Assembly (NCBI GenBank): GCA_028696915.1
Contig: JAQVGB010000034.1
Coordinates: 1 to 9,981 of the forward strand
Origin: Candidatus Dojkabacteria bacterium
GTDB lineage: Bacteria; Patescibacteriota; Dojkabacteria; SC72; JAFGCJ01
Direction of reading: 5' to 3'
DNA length: 9,981 nucleotides
Made by a program: the position numbers and the translations under genes. Under the pieces are notes generated by a model, which was not told the origin of the DNA, did no database searches, and saw nothing but the letters and a program-made list of their open reading frames with translations. Below, piece by piece: positions 1 to 6,195 of the stretch (position 1 is its first letter; every line of letters begins with the position of its first letter).

Positions 1-376
1 CCGCCATGACAAACAACACATGTGCATCAAGATCGCGGAAACTCCTGAGCAGTTGTTCCATATCCGAAATGACCACGCCCCAATCCTGCAGAGAAAGCCG
101 CTGTTTTCCGCCTTTCACTTCGTCCTGCCGCTTTTTCATAAGCTCCGTGACCGAATCGATGATGACGCTTTCATAGTCAAGCTGACCGGCTTTGAGCCGT
201 TTCAACGTATCCTGGATCTCGTACCAGGACGTGATGTCAATGAAATCAATATCTTTACCGCGAAGGGCATTGACCCCTGCTTCAATATTCAGATAGATTG
301 GCTTGGGAAATGTCCCGGAAAATGTCGTTTTTCCGCTTCCCGGAGCTCCATACACAAGCATCGTCAGTTTCGGCAT
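1..376 (-). CDS. P-loop ATPase, phage AAA_24/Sak4-like (partial, C-terminus off the left edge)
   Basis: The minus strand is open from an ATG at 376-374 to the window edge, giving 125 visible residues and no stop. Residues 10-17 read GAPGSGKT (Walker A, K16/T17). A hydrophobic strand ending in Asp, VIIDS at 71-75, is the likely Walker B. IYLNIEAG (27-34) and the strand HVLFVMA at the edge fit a RecA-like core. This order matches the phage nucleotide-binding AAA_24 family, which includes the Sak4 single-strand annealing ATPases. The start is supported by AGGAG nine bases upstream, one of the few good Shine-Dalgarno sites here. The gene follows the unknown 487-1551 gene on the same strand after a 110-bp gap. 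Within that gap TTGACG (458-463) and GATATC (434-439), 18 nt apart on the minus strand, could be a promoter. The ATPase call is firm. The recombination role is inferred, since the C-terminal half is not visible. Confidence 0.8.
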   Translation of the reverse strand, partial: MPKLTMLVYGAPGSGKTTFSGTFPKPIYLNIEAGVNALRGKDIDFIDITSWYEIQDTLKRLKAGQLDYESVIIDSVTELMKKRQDEVKGGKQRLSLQDWGVVISDMEQLLRSFRDLDAHVLFVMA

Positions 377-385
377 TGTTGTGAG

Positions 386-390
386 CTCCT
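386..390 (-). promoter_or_regulatory. Shine-Dalgarno site of the AAA_24-like ATPase
   Basis: On the minus strand AGGAG lies nine bases before the ATG at 376. It fixes the start of the partial ATPase gene. It stands out because most other genes in the window lack a recognisable ribosome binding site. Confidence 0.65.
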
Positions 391-486
391 GTGTATTCCT
401 GATCGAAATATCAGTATTGTCCATGTTCGTAATGATATCGTCATGAAGTATGACAAACGTCAAAGAATTGTGCAGATTCTAAGAGT

Positions 487-1551
487 TCATACCGCGATAA
501 TCTGTATCCGGGAGATATTTTGGGTTTTTAAATAGTTTGCCGTTGTGTCCAGGTAATAAATTTCTTCTTCAGAAGGAAGACTGGAATTACCGAGCGGGAA
601 AGCCGAAAACGAAGGAGGAATAAAGAAAGCATACGGAAACGTTATTTCAAAGCTTTGAAATAACGTTTGATCGATACCTCTCGGATCTGTTTCTGTTAGT
701 GTCACGCGTTGAGTGATGGCCCTTCCTTTGATTGGTGCCTCGATACGAAGCGAGATTTGATGACTCCGCTCATTTCTTTTTGCTACAACCGCTTGGGCCG
801 GCTTTCCCCCAGAAAAAGCAAGTGGGACAAGCGGACTTTTAAGGTTGTTGCTTGAAAATACGGCTTTCTGGGATTTATGGTCTATTGTCATATGGTCCAT
901 TAAGCCGCGGTCATTCCAGATCCCTGATACGTATCCCATATTAATGGCAATACGGGAAATTGAAAAACTTCCCAACTGAGTTGAATGATAGTGTCCCCTC
1001 GTTCCCCAAATTCGCATACCATTTTCAAGATCAGCTTTGGGCATATCAATTGTAATGACGGCGGGGCTTCCTCGTTCCATCGAGGGGAAATTCTCGAAGT
1101 GAATCCTGGATCCATCTGGATAGAGTATTGACGTGATCATTTCCCCATCTCTCGTTCGGGACATCCGTGCGGTGTAGATTCGCCCTGACCAGTCAACATA
1201 CCCATTTTCTACGGTTATCTCCCCATCAGGCACAATCCGTATCATTTCGACTCCGTCTGGTGTCGTTCTACGGATGAATGGCTGGTTTGTCATCACTGCT
1301 TCAAGGCATGTAACCAGATGTGCATGATGAAATGGTGTAATACTTGCAAGTTTCCCTCGTGCTTCGTCACTAACTGGAATCCCGTGATAGCTACAGAAAT
1401 CCTCAATTCCGGGAAAATCGGTTTCAGACGGTCCAGATCTAATTGATGTGTCAATGGTACTGCTCATCATTGTGGCTATTAACGCTACCACCTCATTGCA
1501 TGAATTCAAATGCACGGTCGCGTGAAATTGGTAAGGGACGGTAGCGGTCAA
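487..1551 (-). CDS. Hypothetical protein of 354 residues, unknown family
   Basis: I do not recognise this protein. The frame opens after a stop at 1560-1558. The first usable start is TTG at 1551. The first ATG pair is at 1470/1467 (residues 28-29), with GAGGTGG about 17 nt upstream, so the true start is uncertain. I see no signal peptide or convincing membrane segment. The middle (about 95-290) is rich in short alternating hydrophobic/polar runs and turn motifs (TPDGVEM, VDWSGRIY, YPDGSRI), which suggests an all-beta fold. The C-terminal 35 residues hold an acidic stretch (SEEEIYYLD) and then basic/polar residues. It lies between the sigma operon terminator and the ATPase gene, on the same strand as both. 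An extended -10, TGCTATAGA, sits on the minus strand at 1576-1568, 16 nt before the TTG. Codons 295-305 contain a perfect 32-bp palindrome. Long uninterrupted length and a dedicated promoter-like site support a real gene. Confidence 0.7.
   Translation of the reverse strand: MTATVPYQFHATVHLNSCNEVVALIATMMSSTIDTSIRSGPSETDFPGIEDFCSYHGIPVSDEARGKLASITPFHHAHLVTCLEAVMTNQPFIRRTTPDGVEMIRIVPDGEITVENGYVDWSGRIYTARMSRTRDGEMITSILYPDGSRIHFENFPSMERGSPAVITIDMPKADLENGMRIWGTRGHYHSTQLGSFSISRIAINMGYVSGIWNDRGLMDHMTIDHKSQKAVFSSNNLKSPLVPLAFSGGKPAQAVVAKRNERSHQISLRIEAPIKGRAITQRVTLTETDPRGIDQTLFQSFEITFPYAFFIPPSFSAFPLGNSSLPSEEEIYYLDTTANYLKTQNISRIQIIAV
637..668. repeat. Perfect 32-bp palindrome inside a coding sequence
   Basis: The half site AAACGTTATTTCAAAG (637-652) is followed directly by its exact reverse complement (653-668), with no spacer and no mismatch. 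The flanking bases do not extend it. It lies in the 3' third of the 487-1551 gene, where it encodes residues 295-305. In RNA from either strand it could fold into a hairpin of about 14 bp with a tight loop. It is AT-rich and no T-run follows on either strand, so it does not look like an ordinary terminator. Confidence 0.95.
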
Positions 1552-1567
1552 AGTGCGTTAAGGGCTG

Positions 1568-1576
1568 TCTATAGCA
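1568..1576 (-). promoter_or_regulatory. Putative extended -10 promoter of the 354-residue hypothetical gene
   Basis: On the minus strand TGCTATAGA reads from 1576 to 1568, just past the sigma-operon terminator. It shares TGCTATA with the -10 elements before 8156 and 8694. No good -35 is seen, as is usual for extended -10 promoters. Initiation would fall near 1561, leaving a leader of about ten bases before the TTG at 1551. Confidence 0.4.
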
Positions 1577-1587
1577 AGGTAATTGAT

Positions 1588-1621
1588 AAAAAAAAGAGGA
1601 CCCCGATATGAGGTCCTCTTT
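1588..1621 (-). terminator. Intrinsic terminator of the sigma factor-DUF5667 operon
   Basis: On the minus strand a 10-bp perfect stem (1612-1621 pairs with 1593-1602, core GGTCCTC/GAGGACC) with a 9-nt loop runs into eight consecutive U residues (1588-1595). It begins 26 bp after the stop of the DUF5667 gene. On the plus strand the same stem is followed only by TTTCCTTTTC, so it mainly serves the minus-strand operon. Confidence 0.9.
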
Positions 1622-1646
1622 CCTTTTCTCTTTCTTTTAAACAGAA

Positions 1647-2513
1647 TTATTGTCCGTTTCTTGGCTGTGTCCCTCCTTGATTATTCTGGGTGGAGCCATT
1701 TCCGTTCTGAGGTGTCCCTGCAGGATCACCCTCGTTTTGGACCTGATTCTGGTTCTGGATTTGTGTGTCCTCACCCTGATTCTGTTCACTTTCCTGAAGG
1801 TTCAGGCCGGTTTCCTGTTCGAAACCCTGAATATGCTCGTCCATGTCGTCAGAATAACGGTTCTTGACCTGAAGAAGCGACTCGGAATTGTCCGTGTCTC
1901 CTGATGACTGAAGCTTGTTCTGTACAATATTCATGGTCTCTTCATGATTCTGGACACGCTCCTGGAGTTTCTGCATGACCTGAAGTTGTTCCTGGGTCTG
2001 CAGTTTATTCTCCTCTCTGAGCTGGTTCATCTCTTGTAAACGTTCACGAAGTCTCAGCATTTGGGCGTCGATCTCCGAGATTGATGCCGCAGTTGATTCC
2101 TCGGTACCACGCTCATCCTGCGTTTCAAGCTCCTCTATTCGCTCATCCATAACCGCAATCTCGAACTGTGCCTTGTTGTCTGCTCCAAAAGTGAATGCGC
2201 GGCGGACACTCTCAGCGACCTTATCGACCGGAAAGAGCATATCTCCCGGGATTGCAGGATTTGCGGCAAAAGCGGCTCCTCCACCGAGAGCAAGGACTGC
2301 GAGCGCCGCTACTGACACGGTCGCGATCAGTTTCGTGTTCATATACATATAACTGAACATTTTATATAGATCTGATACATGTATACGAGAATGATGGGAT
2401 TTGGTTACGGGTCCCTCGACTGTTTCCAGCGCACGGTCAAACCGCCTCTGCAGGTCTTCGCTCGGTAAGGGCTTGAAACCCTTCAATGCTTTAATTAAGT
2501 CCTTCTCTTTCAT
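1647..2513 (-). CDS. DUF5667-type single-pass membrane protein, probable regulator of the ECF sigma factor
   Basis: The protein has 288 residues from the ATG at 2513. This ATG lies inside the last codons of the sigma gene in another frame, so translation is probably coupled; an in-frame TTG three codons earlier is less likely. Residues 1-60 are cytoplasmic and basic. About 61-84 (LIATVSVAALAVLALGGGAAFA) form one membrane helix. Right after it comes the DUF5667 signature: NPAIPGDMLFPVDKVAES, then KAQFEIAVMDERIEELE (85-130). About 140-205 is a predicted coiled coil rich in Gln and Leu. The last 45 residues are low-complexity Gln/Asn/Gly. Such proteins are often encoded beside ECF sigma factors. 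The anti-sigma or sensor role is inferred from operon and topology, because no zinc-binding ZAS motif is visible. The gene ends at the terminator 1588-1621. Confidence 0.85.
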   Translation of the reverse strand: MKEKDLIKALKGFKPLPSEDLQRRFDRALETVEGPVTKSHHSRIHVSDLYKMFSYMYMNTKLIATVSVAALAVLALGGGAAFAANPAIPGDMLFPVDKVAESVRRAFTFGADNKAQFEIAVMDERIEELETQDERGTEESTAASISEIDAQMLRLRERLQEMNQLREENKLQTQEQLQVMQKLQERVQNHEETMNIVQNKLQSSGDTDNSESLLQVKNRYSDDMDEHIQGFEQETGLNLQESEQNQGEDTQIQNQNQVQNEGDPAGTPQNGNGSTQNNQGGTQPRNGQ

Positions 2514-3021
2514 GCGCTTCAATCTTTGCTTTAAGTTTTTTTAGGGCACGGTGGATCATCACCTTTGTTGCGTTATTGCTTTTATTGATTATTTCCGCAA
2601 TGTCCTTAATACTCATTTCATTAATGTATCTCAGCGTTATCACTTCCCTGTCGTCTTGATCGAGCGTTTTTAATTCTTTCATTACCGTTCCGGCAAGCAA
2701 AGAATTATCAAGATGCGATGTTTCTTCTTCTCCGACCGATTCCTCATAATCTCCATCACTTTCGAACTGGGGTTTTGGCGAACGGTAGTAGTCGATCACA
2801 TGATTTCTGGCAATCGCATAGATCCAGTTGCGAAGCGACGACCGCCGACAGTCATACTGTTCCCGCTTTTCCCAGGCTTTTAAAAAAACATTCTGGGTCA
2901 TATCCTCGGCCCGTTCTCGATTATAGCCGGTCCTTACAAATATATACCGGAAGATCGAAATATGTAAATGATCAAACAGCCCAGAAAGGTCTTCTTTTGT
3001 CTCAAGCATTTGTTTCTTCAT
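2491..3021 (-). CDS. ECF-subfamily RNA polymerase sigma-70 factor
   Basis: A 176-residue protein if read from the ATG at 3021 (MKKQMLET); an in-frame TTG at 3036 and another ATG at 3009 are alternatives. Region 2 covers about 15-80, with the core-binding helix RAEDMTQNVFLKAWEKR (37-53) and the -10-recognition segment LRNWIYAIARNHVIDYYR (63-80). An acidic linker (FESDGDYEESVGEEE) joins it to region 4 (about 115-165), which holds LDQDDREVITLRYINEMS and the helix-turn-helix IKDIAEIINKSNNATKVMIHRALKKLK. Size and two-domain layout are typical of ECF sigmas; regions 1.1 and 3 are absent. It would direct core polymerase to a small regulon. The DUF5667 gene overlaps its last 23 bases and is its likely partner. 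The gene is divergent from the DisA_N-like gene. I found no clear Shine-Dalgarno. Confidence 0.92.
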   Translation of the reverse strand: MKKQMLETKEDLSGLFDHLHISIFRYIFVRTGYNRERAEDMTQNVFLKAWEKREQYDCRRSSLRNWIYAIARNHVIDYYRSPKPQFESDGDYEESVGEEETSHLDNSLLAGTVMKELKTLDQDDREVITLRYINEMSIKDIAEIINKSNNATKVMIHRALKKLKAKIEAHEREGLN

Positions 3022-3168
3022 AGTTTCTGTACGCAATGGTCAGAAAAAAGTTACATTCATTAAAAGGGATTTGGGATTGGATGTCCAGGGATTCCGTGTA
3101 TGAAACCAGATCAGTTGTTCTTATGGGACTACCAGTCCACGCTGCTGTATTAACATTGATCAAAACCA

Positions 3169-3198
3169 TTGCATCCTCTTCTAACGTTTTCATATAAT
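3169..3198 (+). promoter_or_regulatory. Putative sigma-70-type promoter of the DisA_N-like gene
   Basis: A consensus TATAAT lies at 3193-3198, with TTGCAT at 3169-3174 and an 18-bp spacer. Initiation would fall near 3205. The first in-frame ATG (3197) overlaps the -10 element, so it would not be in this transcript. This favours the ATG at 3233. A second -10-like TATTCT (3221-3226) lies 6 nt before that ATG and could give a leaderless message, as proposed for other genes here. Confidence 0.5.
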
Positions 3199-3232
3199 GA
3201 TCTCACGTACAAACAGTGTTTATTCTCCGTCG

Positions 3233-3688
3233 ATGCCATATTCAAAACTCTATACAGAATTAGAGCTCACACTTCGATATATCAGAGATAATAAGCCGCC
3301 GTCTTTTTCCGGTATTGGAGTTATTGTTTGTGACGACTTGTGTGACCACCGGTTTCATACCAGTATTTTCCCACAACACACTATTCCCGAGGGGCTCGGT
3401 TTCGGTTCCGAAAATCTGATCGAATATCTTCTTTCAATTGGGTCACGTGAGAGCATCTATCATGACGGTTTTATGATGTTTAATACAAGAGGGGATCTCC
3501 GCTATGTCGCGCAGTATGTCTCTCCTCCGATCGACTGTTCGGTCGAGGTTCCTGAGGGGCACGGTGCCCGCTATCTAACAGCAATCCTGACATCAAAGAT
3601 TCCTGGAGTTATCGCATGCGGGATTGTTTCAGCCGGAGGGATCGGATATGTATTTAAGAATGGTGAGGTGAGGAAGTTGGAAGGGTAA
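3233..3688 (+). CDS. Small DisA_N-like (diadenylate cyclase-type) domain protein
   Basis: A 151-residue protein from the ATG at 3233; an upstream in-frame ATG at 3197 adds 12 residues but overlaps a perfect TATAAT. Using the longer numbering, DGFMMF (90-95) aligns with the DGA motif of DisA_N domains. PEGHGARYLTA (119-129) matches the RHR-containing (G)TRH segment, and ACGIVSAGGIGYVFKNGEV (140-158) matches the following I-x-VSE-x-G-x-I strand. The family either makes c-di-AMP from two ATP or, in divergent members, senses nucleotides. Ala of DGA is Phe here, and the usual TRHR reads ARYL, so catalysis is doubtful and a sensor role is possible. There is no membrane segment or DNA-binding C-terminal domain as in CdaA or DisA. 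glmS follows 92 bp downstream on the same strand, which resembles the cda-glm gene order. Confidence 0.62.
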   Translation: MPYSKLYTELELTLRYIRDNKPPSFSGIGVIVCDDLCDHRFHTSIFPQHTIPEGLGFGSENLIEYLLSIGSRESIYHDGFMMFNTRGDLRYVAQYVSPPIDCSVEVPEGHGARYLTAILTSKIPGVIACGIVSAGGIGYVFKNGEVRKLEG

Positions 3689-3732
3689 CCCATATCTTGG
3701 ACGAATGTTACCGATGTAATCTCCGTTGATCC

Positions 3733-3761
3733 TTGTCGTTAAGACTTACTAATCGAATTAT
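3733..3761 (+). promoter_or_regulatory. Weak putative promoter of glmS
   Basis: TTGTCG (3733-3738) and AATTAT (3756-3761) are separated by 17 bp. Each matches four of six consensus bases. Initiation near 3768 would leave a leader of about twelve bases before the glmS ATG. No Shine-Dalgarno is present in that leader. Read-through from the DisA_N-like gene is equally possible. Confidence 0.3.
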
Positions 3762-3780
3762 CTTATGTCTCTTCTGTAAT

Positions 3781-5550
3781 ATGTGTGGAATTTTCGGGTA
3801 TGTCGGGTCTCCTGGCGCATCAAACACGATCCTGACCGGTCTTAAACGGCTTGAGTACCGCGGTTACGACTCATGGGGAATTGCGGTCAAACATAACGGA
3901 TCTATCGACATGACCAAGCAGGTCGGGGCTATCGGGGACATTGACCTATCAAACAAGCTCAACAGAGCATGCATCGGAATTGGTCACACACGGTGGGCAA
4001 CACACGGTGGAACGACAGTGAATAACGCGCACCCTCATATTGCTACAGACGGCAGTTTTGTCCTCGCCCAAAACGGTATCGTCGAAAATTACCAGCATCT
4101 TAAGGCAGAGTTTGAGAAAAAGGGATACTCCTTCGTGAGTGAGACCGACACGGAAGTTATTGTTCGGTTGATCGAAGACACCCTGAAAACAACACGCGAT
4201 CTCACAACTGCTGTCCGGGAGGCATTTTTAACGTTGACCGGCCGGAATACTATTATCGTGCTGTCTGCCGATTCTGACAGAATAATCGCAGTCCGAAACG
4301 GTTCACCCCTTGTTGTTGGAATCGGTGACGATGAGTTCTTTTTCTCATCGGACACACTTTCGTTTGCAGACAAAACGAGCTCGGCCGTATTGCTTGAGAA
4401 TCACGAGATGGTGAAGTTCGATAATGGAAAACTTACCTTCGTGAATGTGATGACAGGAAAAGCATTTGATCCGCAGATCCAGACGCTCGACCATACGACC
4501 ACCACGATTGACAAAGAGGGATACGATCACTACATGCTAAAAGAAATTGTCGAACAAAGGGATACGATCCGAGAAGCGGTACAGTATGATGAGTCTGAGT
4601 TTGCCCCACTCGTCAACGCAATACACAATGCAAAGTCCGTGTATACCGTTGGAGCTGGCACCGCAGGCTTTGCAGCCGGACAGATAGCATACTTCCTTAG
4701 AACGGTTGCCTCCGTCAACGCCGTGGAACTGAAGTCGTATGAAACGTTAGGCTTTGAGAATCACTTCGCGAAAGGTGATGTCCTTATTGCGGTCAGTCAG
4801 AGCGGTGAGACAGCGGATACGATTGAGGCGGTCGAAAAGGCGAAAAGTAAGGGTGTGGCCATAGCAAGTATTGTTAATATGATGGGTTCGTCATTGATCC
4901 GCTTGTCTGACCATGCGTTCCTGACGCGTTCAGGTCCCGAAATCTGCGTCGCGTCAACAAAAGCCTACACCGCACAACTTTCGTGGGGCCTTGTCCTTGC
5001 GTTTGCGTCGGCTGGAAAATTCAAAGATGGAGTCTCCGTGATCAATCGTGTGTCTAAACAAATTTCCGGATACTTCACGGATGAACTATTTTCTCGTATA
5101 AAAGGGATCGCATCCGGTATTTGCTCAAACGAGCATTTCTTCGTGCTGGGAAAAGGTCAACACTATTATACAGCCTTGGAAGGTGCACTTAAGATCAAGG
5201 AAATTACCTACAAACATGTCGAAGGTTTTGCGGCCGGAGAATTGAAACACGGTGTAATCGCATTGATCGAAAAGGGAACGCCGGTCTTTGTGATCGTGGG
5301 TGATGACGAGCATAGAGCAGATATGTATACCGTTGCAGCAGAAGTGAAATCGAGAGGAGCATATGTCATCGGGGTTGCAGACAGGACGAGCACGCTGTTT
5401 GACGATATGATCCCCTCCTTTCCGGGAGGAATCGCCGATCCTGCCGTCAAGATAATCGGTTTTCAGTTGCTGTCCTACTTCCTTGGGGTCGCTCTCGGAA
5501 ATAATGTCGATAAGCCGAGGAATCTTGCAAAGAGCGTGACGGTGAAGTAA
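3781..5550 (+). CDS. glmS: Glutamine-fructose-6-phosphate aminotransferase (isomerizing), GlmS
   Basis: GlmS makes glucosamine-6-phosphate from fructose-6-phosphate and glutamine, the first step toward UDP-GlcNAc for the cell wall. The start must be the ATG at 3781, because the catalytic Cys has to follow the removed Met (MCGIFGYVG). A frame-open TTG at 3733 would bury it. The 589-residue protein has a glutaminase domain (2 to about 220) with Cys2, GHTRWATHG (68-76), NG at 98-99 and ETDTE (121-125). Two SIS domains follow (about 275-405 and 445-585). SIS motifs include VSQSGETADT (338-347), EICVASTKAYTAQL (387-400) and ALEGALKIKEITY with catalytic E474. AAGELKHG follows with H490, and the protein ends in the canonical PRNLAKSVTV tail. 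Length and motifs are complete, and it appears fully functional. It follows the DisA_N-like gene, possibly as a co-transcribed pair. Confidence 0.97.
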   Translation: MCGIFGYVGSPGASNTILTGLKRLEYRGYDSWGIAVKHNGSIDMTKQVGAIGDIDLSNKLNRACIGIGHTRWATHGGTTVNNAHPHIATDGSFVLAQNGIVENYQHLKAEFEKKGYSFVSETDTEVIVRLIEDTLKTTRDLTTAVREAFLTLTGRNTIIVLSADSDRIIAVRNGSPLVVGIGDDEFFFSSDTLSFADKTSSAVLLENHEMVKFDNGKLTFVNVMTGKAFDPQIQTLDHTTTTIDKEGYDHYMLKEIVEQRDTIREAVQYDESEFAPLVNAIHNAKSVYTVGAGTAGFAAGQIAYFLRTVASVNAVELKSYETLGFENHFAKGDVLIAVSQSGETADTIEAVEKAKSKGVAIASIVNMMGSSLIRLSDHAFLTRSGPEICVASTKAYTAQLSWGLVLAFASAGKFKDGVSVINRVSKQISGYFTDELFSRIKGIASGICSNEHFFVLGKGQHYYTALEGALKIKEITYKHVEGFAAGELKHGVIALIEKGTPVFVIVGDDEHRADMYTVAAEVKSRGAYVIGVADRTSTLFDDMIPSFPGGIADPAVKIIGFQLLSYFLGVALGNNVDKPRNLAKSVTVK

Positions 5551-5553
5551 TTC

Positions 5554-5562
5554 TGGTATAGT
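5554..5562 (+). promoter_or_regulatory. Orphan extended -10 element downstream of glmS
   Basis: TGGTATAGT begins three bases after the glmS stop and resembles the -10 elements of the leaderless genes further right. No start codon lies 6-8 nt downstream. A strong Shine-Dalgarno-like GGGGGAGG (5579-5586) comes 16 bases after it, followed at 8-nt spacing by TTG (5595). That frame conflicts with the DUF456 gene and its translation is not protein-like. The site may be chance, or it may drive a short RNA. Confidence 0.25.
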
Positions 5563-5619
5563 GCCCCAGAGGAACTGCGGGGGAGGTAATTGTATTGGGT
5601 CGTATTACTAGAGTTTTTC

Positions 5620-5647
5620 TTGACATACAGGTAGCCTGGGCTATTAT
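5620..5647 (+). promoter_or_regulatory. Strong sigma-70-type promoter of the DUF456 gene
   Basis: A perfect TTGACA (5620-5625) and TATTAT (5642-5647) are separated by 16 bp. Only eight bases separate the -10 from the ATG at 5656, so initiation near 5654-5656 would give a leaderless or nearly leaderless message. Confidence 0.75.
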
Positions 5648-5655
5648 CTCTCGAT

Positions 5656-6144
5656 ATGGACTTTCTGGAAATTTTCATCTATATCCTCGCTGGAATACTT
5701 GTCGTTTCAGGCACCGTTGCCAGTATCATGAATTTTCCGGGAATATGGCTCGTTCTGCTCGGATATGTGCTCTCTGGCTTTGCGAGCGGCTGGGAACGGT
5801 TTTCGGTGCCGCTCATTGTCGCGGTAGCGATTGTCAGTGTCATTTCATCCCTGCTTGATAATGTCATGTCACTTGCGCTCTCTAAGAAATTCGGTGCAAC
5901 CAGATGGGGGTTGTTTGGAGCATTTCTTGGTTCGTTGTTCGGGTTGTTGGTAGCGGGTCTCGTCGGAATGATTGCAGGTTCATTCATCGGTGCGTTTGTT
6001 GCCGAGTTGATCATCATGAAACGGGCTGTCGGTGATTCTGCGAAGTCCGGTGCCGGAGCGGTTCTTGGGTGGTTTGTCGGTATGGTCATGAAATTCGCGA
6101 TAGCCGCGGGATTGCTGGTGCTGTGGTTTGTGATTGTGTTGTAG
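5656..6144 (+). CDS. DUF456 family small multi-pass membrane protein
   Basis: A 162-residue, almost wholly hydrophobic protein. Its first helix (about 5-22) leads into NFPGIWLVLLGYVLSGF (26-42), the typical DUF456 PG-x-WL-x-x-LG segment. A second region (about 50-70) ends at LLDNVMSLALSKKFGATRWGLFGAFLG (66-92), matching the family's (G/S)-A-(S/T)-RWG-x-x-GA core. The rest is glycine-rich transmembrane sequence with IAGSFIGAFVAELI and a terminal helix (about 140-162). The glycine-zipper-like pattern suggests tightly packed helices. The biochemical function of DUF456 proteins is not established. The start is supported by the consensus promoter eight bases upstream and by the hydrophobic N-terminus. 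The gene stands alone after glmS and converges on the DNRLRE gene, with a 51-bp gap and no clear terminator. Confidence 0.88.
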   Translation: MDFLEIFIYILAGILVVSGTVASIMNFPGIWLVLLGYVLSGFASGWERFSVPLIVAVAIVSVISSLLDNVMSLALSKKFGATRWGLFGAFLGSLFGLLVAGLVGMIAGSFIGAFVAELIIMKRAVGDSAKSGAGAVLGWFVGMVMKFAIAAGLLVLWFVIVL

Positions 6145-6195
6145 CGTGTGCAGAGCACCTTTACGAAGTCCGGACCGCACTCACCGTCACGCTCT

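Noticed and set aside
20..535. A 171-codon plus-strand frame starting with ATG
   Set aside because: It lies opposite the P-loop ATPase, whose Walker motifs are unmistakable, and its translation has the His/Ile/Arg-rich look of an antisense shadow.
1583..1904. Plus-strand frames opposite the DUF5667 gene tail
   Set aside because: They are antisense to low-complexity Gln/Asn codons and begin at the terminator stem.
3002..3193. A 63-codon minus-strand frame overlapping the start of the sigma gene
   Set aside because: It has no Shine-Dalgarno, no recognisable domain and occupies the divergent promoter region; overlap with the sigma N-terminus argues against it.
3733..3780. TTG at 3733 as the glmS start
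   Set aside because: It would add 16 residues before the Met-Cys that must be N-terminal for glutaminase activity, and the TTG falls in a possible -35 element.
5563..5586. Possible glmS terminator (CCCC pairing with GGGG)
   Set aside because: The stem is only about four base pairs with a long loop, and no T-run follows.
5595..5858. An 87-codon plus-strand frame with TTG start and good Shine-Dalgarno
   Set aside because: Most of it is out of frame inside the DUF456 gene, and the product is Cys/Arg/His-rich without any fold signal. The upstream signals are kept as a finding only.
5679..6158. A 159-codon minus-strand frame opposite DUF456
   Set aside because: Its Pro/Thr/Asn-rich translation is the usual antisense product of a hydrophobic membrane protein; the plus strand has clear DUF456 motifs and a promoter.
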